From contig JXTC01000080.1 in NCBI GenBank assembly GCA_002914845.1, positions 222,160-286,159 of the forward strand: a DNA stretch of 64,000 nt. The letters are read 5' to 3'. The stretch is from Trema orientale (lineage: Eukaryota; Streptophyta; Magnoliopsida; Rosales; Cannabaceae). The position numbers were made by a program, and so were the translations under genes. Below, one piece after another: positions 1 through 13,191 of the stretch (within the stretch, counting starts at the first letter, position 1; each line of letters begins with the position of its first letter). The notes beneath the pieces were generated by a model. It did no database searches and was not told the DNA's origin. It saw only the letters and a list, made by a program, of their open reading frames with translations.

Positions 1-682
1 CACGAGCCCATGCAAATTCAGGCCCAAGCCCGATGATTTGCACCCCCCCTGTGCGCGCCTGAGAGAGCATCTGTGGTAGTTATTCTTACCACCATCATAA
101 AACAAGGTTCTTTATAAACCACTTGAACCAAGCATTTCCCATCAATGTGGGACTCTCATATTTTCCTTTCATTTTTCTATTTCAATGGTGCACTTTTGAG
201 CAACAATTTCTCATTCATCCGTGCACCATTTTGAGCGTGTGAATATACGAAATCGATGTACTCGCGGAAGAGAACAAGAATTCACCAAAACCTTTCATCA
301 ACAAGATGTGTGTCCCACTCAATTTTTAGCTTCAAAATGACTTATGAAAATGGGTTTTATAACAAATTTAGTCTTATAATCCACTTGGGCTTCCAAGCCC
401 AAGCCAAGCCCAAATTATTTTCTTTACCCATTTAACCCATTTTTCTAACATAATATGCATATATTGCTATTACATATTGAGTCGTGGCATGTATTTGGGG
501 GTATTTTCATCTATAACATTTTAATTTAGTAAAAATATATAAGTTTGATTACAGCTTTTCATAAAAGAAAAAATTGCTAAAATGAAAAGACTATCCCCCA
601 AAGTGCTACTTAACCTAATTTCTGACATATTTGGAAATGCCAACACATTTGTAAGTCCAAGTGGGCCTTGTAGGTCTGTACA
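1..682. other. intergenic DNA, no gene seen
   Basis: AT-rich DNA without a convincing exon or known motif. A few short runs of the type 'ggcccaagccc' occur near 1-50 and 390-410, as often seen near decayed plant transposons, but no ends can be fixed. Confidence 0.5.
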
Positions 683-1075
683 TTCTAATTTAATATGCGA
701 TATACTTTAGGAAGATCATGGGTATTTAAGTGGTGATTTATGAGTCCAAAAGTATCTTCAAACTAGCACTTTTGGATGAGGCCTGGTAGTATTACTTTTG
801 GTATTCAGAATTAACCTAGTCCAGGTCTACATGAGCCTTAGAAAGTTGTCAGGGTCATAATTGTGGTAAACATAGACCCACCCATATGGATTATATATAG
901 GCTTTTGAATGTAAACCCCCTAGTGAGAATGCCAGGCTCTTAAAAGGTAGAGTATGTAACACTCTAATCTCAATTGGGTATACTCAGGGAAGATCATAGG
1001 TATTTAAGTAATGGTCCATAAATCTGAAAGTACCTTCAAGTTAGTACTTTTAGGTAAAGCCTGGTAGTGTTACAA
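683..1075. repeat. pair of diverged direct repeats
   Basis: A block of about 120 bp at 683-806 recurs at 960-1075. Both contain 'gaagatcat..gtatttaagt' followed by 'gcctggtagt.ttac'. The spacing is about 275 bp. It looks like a decayed internal duplication of a repeat element; the family is not recognised. Confidence 0.6.
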
Positions 1076-1077
1076 TG

Positions 1078-1354
1078 TCAAGAGAAAATGATATGGATAG
1101 GACTAACTTCAGCCGAAATGACTTTTTTGCATTTTTTTTTCAAAAATAACATTCTTAGGAGTGTTACGGTCATTTTGACCACTGGTCAAAAACTTCCTGA
1201 CTATAAAGAAGTCCTAAGTAATGGTATTTTCATAGTCAAATACTCTTAGCCTATGGTCAAAGAGTTATTAACACTCCTAAAATTGTTATTTTAAGAAAAA
1301 TGTACAAAAAAATCATCTTAGCCCAAATTAGTCATATCCATGTTATTTTCTAGC
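1078..1354. mobile_element. foldback MITE with arms of about 85 bp
   Basis: The left arm (1078-1165) starts AGAAAATGATATGGATAGGA and the reverse complement of the right arm (1270-1354) starts AGAAAATAACATGGATATGA. The match continues to 'TTAGGAGTGTTA' in both arms. About 100 bp lie between them. No clear target duplication is visible. A non-autonomous DNA transposon, perhaps Mutator-type because of the long inverted ends. Confidence 0.7.
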
Positions 1355-1837
1355 AGATCAACTCTTGATTTTTGAGATTGGGTCTCTTGGAAGAATGTCT
1401 GAATTTTTAGAGCTCTTCAACTGAATATTAGTTTTATTAAATTCTTTAGCAAAATAAATAATTAAATTAGTTCTCATATATATTTATCACATATCAAATG
1501 TACTCAATATAAGAACTTATATAAATATTCATTTAGCTATAAAAAAATATTTATTAAAATGAAGTGTAAAAAAATACCATTTATTACAAGTTCTCTTGAT
1601 TTTTACCGAAGAGTTCAATTGTAAGCAAGTAGCTGGTCCAAAAAAAAAAAAGATTTAAAGCTTAATAAAAATAAATAAATTGATAAAAAGAAAATGTGCA
1701 TGAAATAAAAAGAACATAACACTAGCTAGAGATTTTTGCATCAACATGTTCGGGATTAGACTTCGTGCTCCGATTAATTAACGGGACCTGTGATTAATTC
1801 AAACAAAGCAGAGAATAGTTGAGGTTAAGGTTAGATG

Positions 1838-2074
1838 GCTACCACAATACGTGTTACGTTTCAAAATCCCAGTGGGCAGTTAAGATAGAAAACGACACTT
1901 TCTATGACGTCCTTACCACGTTGGTGATTGTAAAAATGATTCACTTAGTGTACACATGTATAAGAGTTATCACAATATTATTTATGTGTCGAAATCTCGA
2001 TAGGCAATCGATATAAGAAATGATACTACAACGCCCTTGCCATGTTTGCGATTGCAAGGATAACGTACTTACAA

Positions 2075-2111
<37 letters not shown>

Positions 2112-2260
2112 TAATAATAACATAAGGGTTATTACAACACTTCCTAAGTATTGAAGTCCCGATAGGTAGTTGTAATAAGCAACAACTCTTCATATTGCAT
2201 CCTTGCTACAAAAGGCAATTACTAGGATAACTTGTTTATGTAATAATGATAATATAATAA
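1838..2260. repeat. three decayed tandem units of about 140-150 bp
   Basis: Three consecutive units share the order 'aatcccagtgggcagtt / aatctcgataggcaatc / aagtcccgataggtagtt', then 'cgtccttaccacgttggtgattg / cgcccttgccatgtttgcgattg / catccttgctacaaaaggcaatt', then 'aggataacgt' or similar. Units start near 1850, 1988 and 2147. An AAT microsatellite sits at the end of unit 2. Could be a short minisatellite or part of an old LTR. Confidence 0.55.
2075..2111. repeat. (AAT)n microsatellite
   Basis: About 12 uninterrupted AAT units. Confidence 0.9.
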
Positions 2261-2778
2261 TACGATAATAAGGGGGACTAGTTGAGACGGAAGTGAATAA
2301 ACCGAATATAATATCAACTAGAAAAGAATAAAAATACAAGTAATAAACAATTAGAAACTGACGTAGGCGACTGGATGACCATATGCTAGTTAAGACAAGA
2401 TAATAAGAATAATAGAGATGAGAATAAGGAAGAATGCGAAATCCTAAACTTGTGTTCTAGGTCAAGCACTGAGTTTAAATAGAGTACCTCGATATCCATA
2501 GATCACAGAAGTACAAATATTAAACCCTGCATGCAAAATAACTTGTGAAACAAGCTAGAAACATACAAATAGGAAAAAAAAATGGTATGAAAGTAGAAAA
2601 ATGATATGAAAAAGAATTAATGGGCTTGGCGCATATAAGAGAATGAATATGGGCTTAGAAATAGACACATGCAAAAATACCTAAGTCTATATAAATATTT
2701 ATAGAGATACCAATACTAGAAACCTATTAACCAAGTTCTATACATGCGTGAATATATATATATAAAGCTGTATGTATA

Positions 2779-3016
2779 TTCCAAATCCAATAGGTATTTG
2801 TTCTACCTATCGATAAGTAATTTTTTTTTTAGTTGTTAGATCATGATCTAACGACTATCATAATTTGAGAAGTTAGAAAAAAATAATAAACATAAATATA
2901 CATTATTAATACTTCTCTCTCTCTCTCTCTCCACTTTTTACCATGAAAAAATATATATGGCCAATTTTAATTGGGAACAATATCTATAGATAAAAAACCT
3001 ACTAGATTGGTGCCTA
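2779..3016. mobile_element. MITE, GGTTGCCAATCCA family, copy 1 (most diverged)
   Basis: The ends 'tccaaatccaataggtat' and 'cctactagattggtgcc' are inverted copies of each other and match the ends of the better copies at 18847-19090 and 35942-36192. The middle contains 'gatcatgatctaac' as in the other copies. It is flanked by TATATA runs. A CT microsatellite lies inside (about 2913-2931). Confidence 0.65.
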
Positions 3017-5160
3017 TATGGGTTTATATATATACGAAGGAAATAATAGAGATGCAAAGATATGAAGATGTGATGAAAAACTAATAAAAAATTGAAAGCA
3101 TGCAAAATGATATGCACAAGTATTAGGTTTGAAAGCCACGGCTTGAAAAGGAAGATAGTGGAGATGGTGATATTTAGTGAGGGCTGCAGGTTGAAGAACA
3201 GATAAGATATGGTGGTGATGTAACCGAGAGATGATGGTAATGGAGATATATGAGAAGGATAAGAAAAAAAGTAAGAACAACAATAAGAGAGTGGTAATAG
3301 AGATATAAGAGGAGGATAAGAACAACAGAGAGAGAGAGAGAGAGAGAGAGAGGTAGGACACGGTTGAAAGCAAAGAAAATAGAGGAAATTATATTGAGAA
3401 TTGATGAATACTCTATATTACAATGAGGGTATACCCCTATTTATAGGCAAACTATGCCCTCAATTACAAGGAGACTTAAGCTACAAGGGCTTGGTCTACA
3501 ATTACTTGTCTTATAAGTACTTCTTATACAAGCACTTGTCATTACAAGAGTTGGTCTTTAAGCAGTTATGAGCTTAGAAAGCTTCCGAAATCTTCTAGAG
3601 ATGAGGGACAACTTGTATTTGAAGCGGAGGGCTCCCAAACGGCGTCTAGTTTACTCTCGTGTGACATGTAATTTGAGCTCGGGGTAGAGGAACTCCAAAC
3701 GACATGTAGCTCAAGCCATGCTACATATCGTTTTCTCTTGAGCTAGTGTCGTTTATTCTATGCTATATGTAGTTTAGGTGAGCTTGCTTAAGCCAGTAAT
3801 TTTTGTGCTTAATCAGTACTAATTTATGCATTTAGGATTAATTCTGAAAATTAGAAAAACCCTAAAACACAATGTATTTTATGCATAGCCGAATTTGATA
3901 CGTAGCCATCATTAATAATTTGTATGTAATCTTTTTATTTGCTAAAGAAAAAGTATCTAGAGCACAATCACTTTAAATATTAAAAAAAAATGAGTATGTA
4001 ACGTTAATAAAAATAATAACAAAGAATATTAAATCGAAAGGCTTACTTAGTGCGCCTGCATGTCCTATCATATGTGACTCATCATACAAAAGTGAGACAC
4101 TTAACTCTTACATTATACCTAACGCTTACATTATGTGGCAATTATGATGCGTTGTCGAATACGCTTATAGTATTCTTAACCCTTAAATATGAGCTAATAT
4201 TTGTTATTTCCTATTAAATACTATTGTTAGTTTGGATGAGTTTTTCGTATCAAACCCGCATAGCTCTCTCATAGGTATTCTCTCTTCATACCTTTCTCCT
4301 CCTCAAGAAATATTTGAAATATTACATATTAGGGTAATTAAAAACTAAGGAGGCAGTCTCTTTATATAGAGCTCAAGCCTCATTTCCTCTCTATCTTCTG
4401 TTGTTGTGGGACTTTAGTATTTTTTTGATATTTTTATTTAATTTAGCTAATTTCCAACAATCGGTTCAATAGTTAGGTTAAAAAAAAGATGATATCCTAT
4501 TGTTACAAGGATGAGTTCGTCAAACACAAACTACAATTTTGTTCTAAGAGAGTTATTTCTAAAGTAATCTCAAGGACACTAATGTTATACATCAAAATTA
4601 AAATTTAAAATTATCTATTTCAGTTAAAAAAACGAATCTATAAGTGGAATCATACTAGTGACTAAAAATCATAGTAATGCACAATTAGTATAAGTTGGGT
4701 GTCCCGAGTTTTGTTATTTCAATGTGTTAAATTAAGATAATCGTGTTTCAAAAATTAAACAATCTTATAACAAAATAACTGAATTTTGTGTCTATTTTAG
4801 ATAAATATTCCTTTTTTAAATGTTTTAGCAAAATGATCAGTATATTATTAGATATAAAAAATGAAAAATATAATGTATCCAATACAAAAATTAATATCTT
4901 TATTACATAAATTAAAAACTCGTATATAGGTCGATGTATCAAACGTAAAAATTAATGTACTCATTCATTTAGCTATAAAATGCCAAAAATCAGACATTTA
5001 CCGGAGTAAAGTTAGAAACTATTAAAAAGGGTATTCAAGTAATAATGTTACATACACAAGGGTATTTTAGTCAAAAAATTGAGCGCGTGTCATGGCACAA
5101 CATAACCAAACATAATGAATAGATAAAATCACACAGATCGAAACATAAAATAGAGCGCTC
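3017..5160. other. intergenic DNA with microsatellite and probable LTR remnant
   Basis: A (GA)n run lies at 3329-3352. On the minus strand 3370-3560 reads like part of an old LTR: a TATAAATAGG box near 3438 followed by a transcript-start-like stretch. The ends cannot be fixed and no internal domain follows. The rest is AT-rich with no gene that I can support. Confidence 0.35.
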
Positions 5161-5382
5161 AAGCAAAAGCCCAGAATCTAAATCCAAGTAGGATCCTAAA
5201 CAACTGGTTTATTAGTAATAGTCTCACATACACAAGGGTATTATAGTCATCGAATCTTGGAATAAATCCCACCTCTCTTCCCGGATCATTCTCGACCCCC
5301 AAATCAATCTCAGACCTCGTCTCTCTCGATCGAGCTGTCTCAGTCCATAGCAGATTAAATCCCAAAAAAAAAAAAAGAAAAA

Positions 5383-7212
5383 ATGTCTGGTAAAGGTGCG
5401 AAAGGTTTGATAACAGGGAAAACCCCAGCCAATAAGGACAAGGACAAGGATAAGAAGAAACCCGTCTCTCGTTCTTCACGAGCTGGTCTTCAGGTTTTTC
5501 TTCTCTCTTCTTCTTCTGTACAGCCTTTCAGCTTTCATTCATGGCTTCTTACTCGTTTTTGGGTTCTGGGTTGATGGGTTTTTGTGCGTATCTTCATTCT
5601 TTCATCTGCATCTGAATTTGTGCTCTGTTATGTAATGAAACCTCTTTTGATCTGCGTTTGATTAGCGGTCTTTCTCTCGTTTCTGTTCTCGAATTTTGTG
5701 TTTTATTTTATGGGTTTTTTTTTTCAATTAATAAATTTGCTTGTTTATGGCTGGGAATAGATTTGGGGAGAATAATTTGATGAAATAAATTATAATTTTG
5801 GGTTCATGGAGTTCCAGTCGTGGATTAGAGACGTTAGATGGGTACAATTACAAAAATCGTGTGGTGGGAATGAGTTATCGAGTTTGGGTAGGTTGAGAAC
5901 GATAGAGGGGGTAAAGCGTTTTGCTTAAGAATGAAAGTGTCAACCGGAGTTATACAAGTACGAGTAGAAACTGAAGAGATGCAACCAATTTTGTCAAAAG
6001 CTGAAGCAGCCGACGCTGTTAGGAGAGGCGCAATCTAATCCTAGCAGTTACGTAGGACCAGGCCGCCCAAGAGCATACTCTCCGAGCTCTTCCTGTTTGG
6101 GTCTTACCCTTACTTATGGGCATGGCCTATTTTGAGATGCGGGACCACATAGGTTCAAATGATTCCCCTACATCACAATGGAGTGAGGTGTTCTTTGATT
6201 TTGTGACTGATAAGATAGTATTGGTAAACATGCTATTTGATTGTCTTATTTTGCCGCTGTAAACGTTCTGAAGAGACTCTCGTTGTTCTTTATTACATCA
6301 GGTTAATTATCTCCTTTGACGAATTTTTACCTGAATGAGTTTTGGATCCTTCACTAATAGAGTTCTTACCGCCTTGTCTGTGATCGTGTAATGTTACTCT
6401 GTTTCCACCTCTTCTGCATCTTGCTTGATGTACAAGGCCAGCCACAATGTGGTTCCTGTATTTTTCTGTTTGTTTTCCGGGTCATATTATGCAGCATTTA
6501 ACATTCTTTGTCCATGGCCTGGATAAAGGAGCACTCTGAATTGATGTATGTATCTACCCGGTGAGGTTTTGACTTAGTTTTCTACTAATGCGAAGAAAGC
6601 TTTTAGTGCTGCATGTGCTAGGCATTTGCACAAATAATAGTTGCTTGGAGTTGGAAGTTTGAGAGAATTGTAGCTTTGATAAGTGATTTAGTTTACCCAA
6701 GCAAAGATATAAATAGGCTCTAAATTCAGGTTGGTCTAGAGGAAGATATCCTGGACGGCTCTATTGATTGTGCACAGGCACAGAAATTTTGGTTATTTAT
6801 TTCTTCTGTAAGAGTAATGCTTTGGTTCTTGAACTGTTTCTCAAATCTTACATTCTCTATGCTAAAGTTTCTTGGCATCCAGTTTATATCTCAATATTGA
6901 ATTTATATTCTGCAGTTTCCTGTTGGTAGAATCCATCGTCTTCTGAAGACTAGGGTTCAAGCAAACGGGAGAGTTGGGGCAACAGCTGCTGTATATTCTG
7001 CTGCTATCTTGGAGTACCTGACTGCAGAAGTTCTAGAGCTTGCTGGTAATGCAAGCAAGGATCTGAAGGTAAAGCGTATCACACCAAGGCATCTGCAACT
7101 TGCTATTCGTGGTGATGAAGAACTTGACACCCTTATCAAAGGAACAATAGCTGGTGGTGGTGTGATCCCGCACATCCACAAGTCTCTTATCAACAAATCC
7201 TCCAAGGAGTGA
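5383..7212 (+). CDS. histone H2A.Z variant
   Basis: Histone H2A variant H2A.Z, which replaces H2A in nucleosomes near promoters and is deposited by the SWR1 complex. Two exons: 5383-5493 (37 codons) and 6916-7212, joined in frame across a 1422-bp intron with GT and AG ends. The product is 135 aa, the usual size for plant H2A.Z. The N-terminal tail is Lys/Gly-rich ([13 protein letters not shown], then an alternating DK run). Exon 2 carries the histone fold with [33 protein letters not shown] and [15 protein letters not shown]. The motif 'GDEELD' and the end '[12 protein letters not shown]' are the H2A.Z signature, distinct from canonical H2A. The ATG at 5383 lies right after an A run. The gene converges with the KCS gene. 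Arabidopsis HTA9 or HTA11 are the likely equivalents; which one is not decided here. Confidence 0.96.
5494..6915 (+). other. intron of the H2A.Z gene
   Basis: Single 1422-bp intron with donor GTTTTT and acceptor CTGCAG. The part at about 5925-6190 is richer in G and C than the rest and contains 'ggttcaaatgattcccct', loosely like a pol III B box. I could not identify it as a known SINE. Confidence 0.7.
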
Positions 7213-8371
7213 TGTTGCTATCTGTTTCTAGATTGTTAACTTTGAGAGTTGAGAGTGGATTTATGTGTACATTTGCTCTGAGATTCTTGATTGTTAATGG
7301 TAATGGTCCTTTTTTGGGCTGGCAATAACTACCCATTTTCTGCGATGAGAGTGGGTTTCTTTTTCTTTTCCATTTGGGGAAAAAAAAGTGGTAGACACTG
7401 GCTGGATATGGTTGTGCTACATTATCAACGGAAATGCTGTTATGTGTCTGGAATATTGGTTTTTGCCTCTACCTATTAATGGACTTAGGTTTTTCCAATT
7501 TATCAGTCAGAACCTTTGTATCCAATATCCTTTTTCTGTTTCAGTTCTCATCTGCATAAAATCAATGGTCATCACCTTTTCAGTTCTCTTCTGCATATAA
7601 TCAATAGTCGTCTTCTCGGGTGCCACCTTCTCATTGGTATTCCAGGCCAAAAAGGAAAACAAAATTTCTTATATCATTGTTGAGATATTTTAGTTTGTTA
7701 ATAATTTCATATTGTATTGCAATTTGGATTTAAGCTTCCGCAAATGTCTTGGAAACGAAGAAATAGAAACCTTAATTACAAATTTTTACAGCCCCAAATG
7801 GGAAGAAAATAGAATTTCTAAAAAGAAAAGAGAGAGAGAGAGAGAGTAAAGGGGAAATTAATCTCACCGTCACAAGAATTCCTACCAATTGTTCTAGGAC
7901 TTCAATTTCATACTGTCATGCCAAGGATCCAGCCAAAAGATTCTCCAAAAAGACAGATTAATACCCGGAACCAAAATAAGAATGTGTAAATTTGCAAGAG
8001 GAACTAAACAAATTTGGTTCAGACAAATAAGAAAATGATGCTAACAAGCAACAAGAGTTGAAACTTTTCTCCAAAGATGTTATGCCAGTCAAGTGTCCCT
8101 AACTCAAAGAAATAACAGCATACCACACACAACCTCCTCTCCTCTTAGTCACATCCTACATCAAAATAAATACCTGAGAAACTAACCAGAGAATCAGGTC
8201 AACAAGTCCTCAACACTATGACTCAACTCCATGAAAAACTAACACCCTGAATTCCCTACGAACCATAACAGTTATCAGACAAAGCAAGGAGCACTACACC
8301 AATTCTTTCTCCAAACATAGAATGACAGCATCTATCACCAACATGCCTCTCAAACAAATGAGAAGCTTTAG
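7213..8371. other. 3' regions between convergent H2A.Z and KCS genes
   Basis: Likely holds the 3' UTRs of both genes. A (GA)n run is at about 7829-7847. No further gene is seen. Confidence 0.6.
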
Positions 8372-9922
8372 TTAAGCTTTGAGGGCTGAGACCTTTGGAA
8401 CATCCACTGGGAACTGGTGGATCTCGTCCATCCATGGGTTCTTCTCCTTTGCAGGATTCACAGTCCTTATAGCCTTCCAAACTGCACTATTACATTTGAA
8501 TCCAGAACCAAATGCTATTTGCCATGTTCTGTCTCCCTTCCTTATCCTCCCCTTAGCTTCTGAGTAAGCCAATTCATACCAAAGAGAGCTGCTTGAAGTG
8601 TTGCCAAACCTATGAAGGGTCATCCTCGAAGGCTCCATATGCCAATCAGAAAGCTGCAGATTCTTTTCAAGTTCATCCAGCACAGCTCTTCCTCCAGCAT
8701 GAATACAGAAATGCTCGAAAGCCAACTTGAAATCTGGGATGTAAGGCTTCAACTTCATCTTGAATAGTTTTTTCCCGACAAGTGTGGCGAAGAAGAGCAA
8801 TTGTTCGGACATTGGCAACACAAGCGGGCCTAGAGTTGTGATGTTAGTCTTCAAAGCATCCCCAGCAACAGCCATAAGATCCTTTGACAATGAAACTCCA
8901 ATCTTCCCCATGTCATCCTCTTTTTGAGTAACACAAGAGAAGCACTTGTCGTCAGCCCCTTTGTTAGTTCGAACAGTGTGGACCAATTGATATTTGGATC
9001 GCCATCTGTCAGACCTCTTATTGGAGAGCAAGATTGCAGCGCCTCCCATTCTAAACAAACAATTTGAAACAAGCATCGATCTGTCGTTTCCAAAATACCA
9101 ATTCAAAGTTATGTTCTCCATGCTAATAACCAAAGCATATGAATTCGGGTGGACTTGAAGAAGATCCTTCGCAAGATCAATCGAAATCAAACCAGCACTA
9201 CATCCCATCCCACCTAGATTATAACTAATAATATTCCCCCTAAGCTTGTAATGATTAACAATCATGGCGGACAACGACGGTGTCGGATTAAACAAGCTAC
9301 AATTCACAATCAAAATCCCAATATCTTTGGGTTTCAAAGAAGTCTTCTCAAAGAGCTGATCAAGGGCCCCAAACATAACTAACTCAGCTTCTTTCCTCGC
9401 CTCTGCCATACACGGATTTGGTGGGACTCTCAAAACGGCTTCAGGGAGATATGTTGACTCCCCAAGTCCTGATCTCTCAAGAATTTTCCTCTGAAACTCA
9501 AGGTTCTCCTCAGTAAAAGTCCCTGTCAAACGGGACCTGTCCATGAATATCTGCCTTGTGCATTTTCGGGCATCTTCGGGTTTATAACATGAAAAATCGA
9601 CAAGATAAACAGGTCTAGGACGAGTTAAGAAGTAAAGGGTCAACAAAAATACCAGAAGGGTGGAGCAAAGGATTACAGAAATGAGATTGAATCTGAGATG
9701 GTCCCAAAGGTCATGGACATCTTGGAGTGAGAATGTTGAGACTTGGGCGGCGATAACGATGAGGAGTGGTGATAGGAATAGGTACATTCCGTGAGTTATG
9801 AGGTAATGATAGCCAAGCTTTACGTATTTCAGCTTCACAGATTGCTTGAAATCTGGAAGCTTTCTGGAAGATGATGATGATTGTGGAGGGACCAAAGGGG
9901 TTTTTGGATTGGAGTCTGACAT
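8372..9922 (-). CDS. 3-ketoacyl-CoA synthase (KCS11-like)
   Basis: Condensing enzyme of the ER fatty acid elongase: it joins malonyl-CoA to a long-chain acyl-CoA to make very-long-chain 3-ketoacyl-CoA for waxes, sphingolipids and phospholipids. Intronless, 516 aa, the normal family length. I start at the ATG at 9920-9922 ([10 protein letters not shown]); upstream in frame there is only TTG. Two hydrophobic membrane segments lie at about 43-63 and 80-100, then '[11 protein letters not shown]'. Catalytic residues visible: Cys241 in [10 protein letters not shown], His408 in FCIHAGGRA and Asn441 in RFGNTSSSS. '[10 protein letters not shown]' and the end '[19 protein letters not shown]' match what I remember of Arabidopsis KCS11 (At2g26640) better than KCS4 or KCS9. 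No sign of damage. Substrate chain length cannot be read from sequence. Confidence 0.96.
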   Translation of the reverse strand: MSDSNPKTPLVPPQSSSSSRKLPDFKQSVKLKYVKLGYHYLITHGMYLFLSPLLIVIAAQVSTFSLQDVHDLWDHLRFNLISVILCSTLLVFLLTLYFLTRPRPVYLVDFSCYKPEDARKCTRQIFMDRSRLTGTFTEENLEFQRKILERSGLGESTYLPEAVLRVPPNPCMAEARKEAELVMFGALDQLFEKTSLKPKDIGILIVNCSLFNPTPSLSAMIVNHYKLRGNIISYNLGGMGCSAGLISIDLAKDLLQVHPNSYALVISMENITLNWYFGNDRSMLVSNCLFRMGGAAILLSNKRSDRWRSKYQLVHTVRTNKGADDKCFSCVTQKEDDMGKIGVSLSKDLMAVAGDALKTNITTLGPLVLPMSEQLLFFATLVGKKLFKMKLKPYIPDFKLAFEHFCIHAGGRAVLDELEKNLQLSDWHMEPSRMTLHRFGNTSSSSLWYELAYSEAKGRIRKGDRTWQIAFGSGFKCNSAVWKAIRTVNPAKEKNPWMDEIHQFPVDVPKVSALKA

Positions 9923-10720
9923 TTTGAGGAGATGGGTTTGAATCAAAACAGGTTAAAATTGGCAACAATGATGAAATTTTGGGGGATCTAAAGGGAATAG
10001 TGAAGGAAAAACTAAGTAGAATTTGGCATCAAAGATAGTGCATTTTCCATGGAAATGGGAATCTATTAACTGGGTGATTGATAAAGTCACTTTTAGGTAG
10101 TTGGGTTGGGTTGGAATAAAGAAAGAGGGAGAGGGAAACAGAATATGGAGTTGGAATAACCTAAACTAAGACACTCCTGCAAAATGAATGACCCATCATC
10201 AGAAAAACAAACCCTTGTAAACACAAACTTTCTATGACACTATGTACAAATAAAGTATGCTCCTTTATTCACCTTTTCTAGATGAGATCTGATTAAAGTT
10301 CACTATTTTTTCAAAACGGGGAAAAAAAGTTAGAGAAAATCGAATGAGCAAGGGGCAACTAGATTTGGGAAAGACCCAGATGAGTAAACTGACCTGAATT
10401 GACAAATCTGACAAGAACTGGCCTTCAAGCTTTGCCCAAAACACTAATATTTATGACTCAAGAAATGAGCGGAGAAATGAATTTGAAATGAAATAGGTGG
10501 TTCTTTGGTGTTGGAACTGTTTGGCATATATATGAAATTATGTTTTTTTTTTTTTTTTTTTTTTTCGGTGGGGTTGGGGGGGCAAAGCTGGTCCACTGAC
10601 TGACTCCAATCCAATGATTCCGAATTTCTGATGGCAGATGCATTTAAAGGCTTCCCAACATTGACAAGTCAGTTTTTCTCAAAAAAGGAAAAAAAAAACA
10701 AAACAAAACATTGAGAAGTC
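9923..10720 (-). promoter_or_regulatory. upstream region of the KCS gene
   Basis: Leader and promoter should lie here because the gene reads leftward. A T run of about 23 bases lies at 10543-10565. I can point to no certain TATA box or transcription start. Confidence 0.35.
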
Positions 10721-13190
10721 AGCGTTTCAGAGGAAATTGGAGTACTCTCACATGAAAATGAAAATAGGTATTGCTTTCAACATGCTATAAACAAAAACAA
10801 CCAAACAATCCTCACATGGTGGGTTCCACGAATTCATTAAACTAATTTTCCCTTTTTTTCTTTTGGAAGGGAATGATTATCTGTACTTCATAATTGGATC
10901 AAGTTATATAATTTTTTAAGAGTTAATGGCACAATTGCTCTCTTGATTATGCATATCGTTCGTTAAAATTTGGTCCCTGTTATTTTAATTTTGGCAATCA
11001 ACTCCCTTGATTTATTGATTATTGGCAATGGAGTCTTTTTTGTTTTATGCCTTGCAGAGAGAATTAACAAAATTGGGGGGGAAAAAAGTCAAAAAATAAG
11101 TCTAAAAAAGAGGGGAAAAAAACAAATAACATTTTGACCGTTAAATATTGATTTACTATTGTTTACTGAGTAAATATTATTAAATTTACTTATACTGAAT
11201 CTTCATTCACTATTTCACATATGACAACTTGCATTACCTCAAGTGATATTAAAAAAAAAAAAGAAAAAGGACCTCTAACATTTTTCTTTTACACAATATT
11301 TTGTGGGGACGAGGCAGAGTAAGAATGATAGATAGGCTAGGAATGAGGGAGATTATGAGAGATGGGATAATAACTCTCCTTCTTAGTGCTTGGTACTAAA
11401 GAGTTGAAATGACATGAATTTAACTATATATGAGATAATAACATAAAAATACTCCGAAATTTGACTATTTTTGACTATTCTGCAAAAACTAACATAATTT
11501 TTAGATTATATAAATTAGGGCACCACTCCAATACTTTTTTTTTTTATCTATTTATATGTATTGTTTTGCTCAATTAAAATTCATTCTTTTCATACTAAAA
11601 AGTAGAGAGAGAAAGAATATTAAATATTATACATTTATTGTTATAATTTTTTTTTCTAACTATTCAAATTATTATAATTATTAAATAATGATCTAACAAC
11701 TAAAAAAAATACTTATATTTAAAAAAAATACATATTAAATAATGATCGTATAAATTAATATTATAGCATTTAAAATCCTTGCAATGGTGTACCCCGATGT
11801 ATGTTTAGTACCATCATTAACTTAGTTAAAATGTTTTAAACACTACCACAATTTCTGAAAATGTTTTTTCATTTACCATCTATTATCATTCCTTCATTCC
11901 TCCCCTCTTTCAACAATGGGAAGATTGACTTTGGTGAGTCATGACCCCTCCACCTCTCCTACAGTCTTCCCCTTCCCACCATTCCCATTATCAAACAACT
12001 GATTTTAACTCATCTTATCCCTCTCTATCATTTCACAAATTTCCCTATTGCAGCTTACCTAAAAGAAAAAGTAATAATCACGATTCTACGGCAAAACAAT
12101 AAAATAATTGTTCACATATTTCTACCACAAAATTCTCAAACAATTCATGATTTTTTTTTTTCCCCTCCAAACGCTTACTACTAAAACTTGCCTGACAACC
12201 TAATATTCACATTTCGTTTTTGAAGGGATAAGGCAGTGGCCTTGTGTCCCTGATGAAGAATTCAAAGAACAAATTACGTTAAAAAAAAATAATTAATTTG
12301 ACTAGACGGCAACCGTTTGCTCTTTGTTACTCATCCCAATATCTTATGAACATATCGTTTATGAAGTAATTACAAGAAAGCAAGAAATTTAAGGGTGTTG
12401 ACAAAGTCAGAGGATGTAACAATTTCAATTCGGTGCTAATAAAATATAAATTAAGTGAATCGTATTCGAGTTTTGCATCTTTACATATATAATATGTATC
12501 CATTAAAAAGGGGGGAAAAAGGAAAAAGAGAGAGAGAAAAGAAACATATTCAATTTGTAATTGTAGAGTGAAGAGTAAGCTTATTATTATTGATTTTTGC
12601 CAACTATTTGTATTTATTTTATTGCTCCGGAAATAAAGGAAAAAAAAATCTTATATTAATTAAACACCCTATTGTACGGAATAATTCAACAGAAACGACA
12701 ACCAAGAGGAGACACATAATAATAAGCATCACCCACAAAAGCAATGGACCACCGGAGGATCCCAAGGACATGACAGTGATAACGCATATGTCACTTTCAC
12801 CGGGTCCAAAAATACCGGCACGGTCCGGTTGAAACAGAGAAACTTTTTTTTTTTTTTTTGGTGACATTCCCCAATCGTATTAAAATAAAAAAAAAAATAA
12901 TAATAATAGAGACACGGGACACCAAAATATTGCACTAAATATTTACACCAGATAATGTGACATACATTTCAACTACCTCTTATTTTGAAGTGAGACTACA
13001 ACATTTAAAATTATGTGACTAAAAATGACTATGTATCACTTGTATAAGTTTTTAGTATAAGATTTTGGTGTTCTAATATTTATTCAAATAAAAATGTTAT
13101 CCAGTAAACCCAAAGTCATTTGAAAACCAAGACTGGACAAGTGATGTTCTGATTTTTGGAGCTATCTATTATACATGTAGTGCAAATAAA
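10721..13190. other. AT-rich intergenic DNA, no gene seen
   Basis: At 10921-11045 one arm of a Mutator-type terminus may be present ('ttaatggcacaattg.tct'), similar in style to the element at 26922, but no second arm was found. A homopolymer T run is at 12844-12859. Otherwise nothing recognised. Confidence 0.45.
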
Positions 13191-13191
13191 T

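Noticed and set aside
3014-3373. Open frame of about 119 codons on the minus strand
   Set aside because: Its Ser/Leu-rich sequence comes from a (GA)n microsatellite and low-complexity DNA; no domain or splice context.
9923-9946. Eight extra N-terminal codons on the KCS frame (to 9946)
   Set aside because: The codon at 9944-9946 is TTG, not ATG. The first ATG is at 9920-9922 and gives a normal KCS N-terminus.
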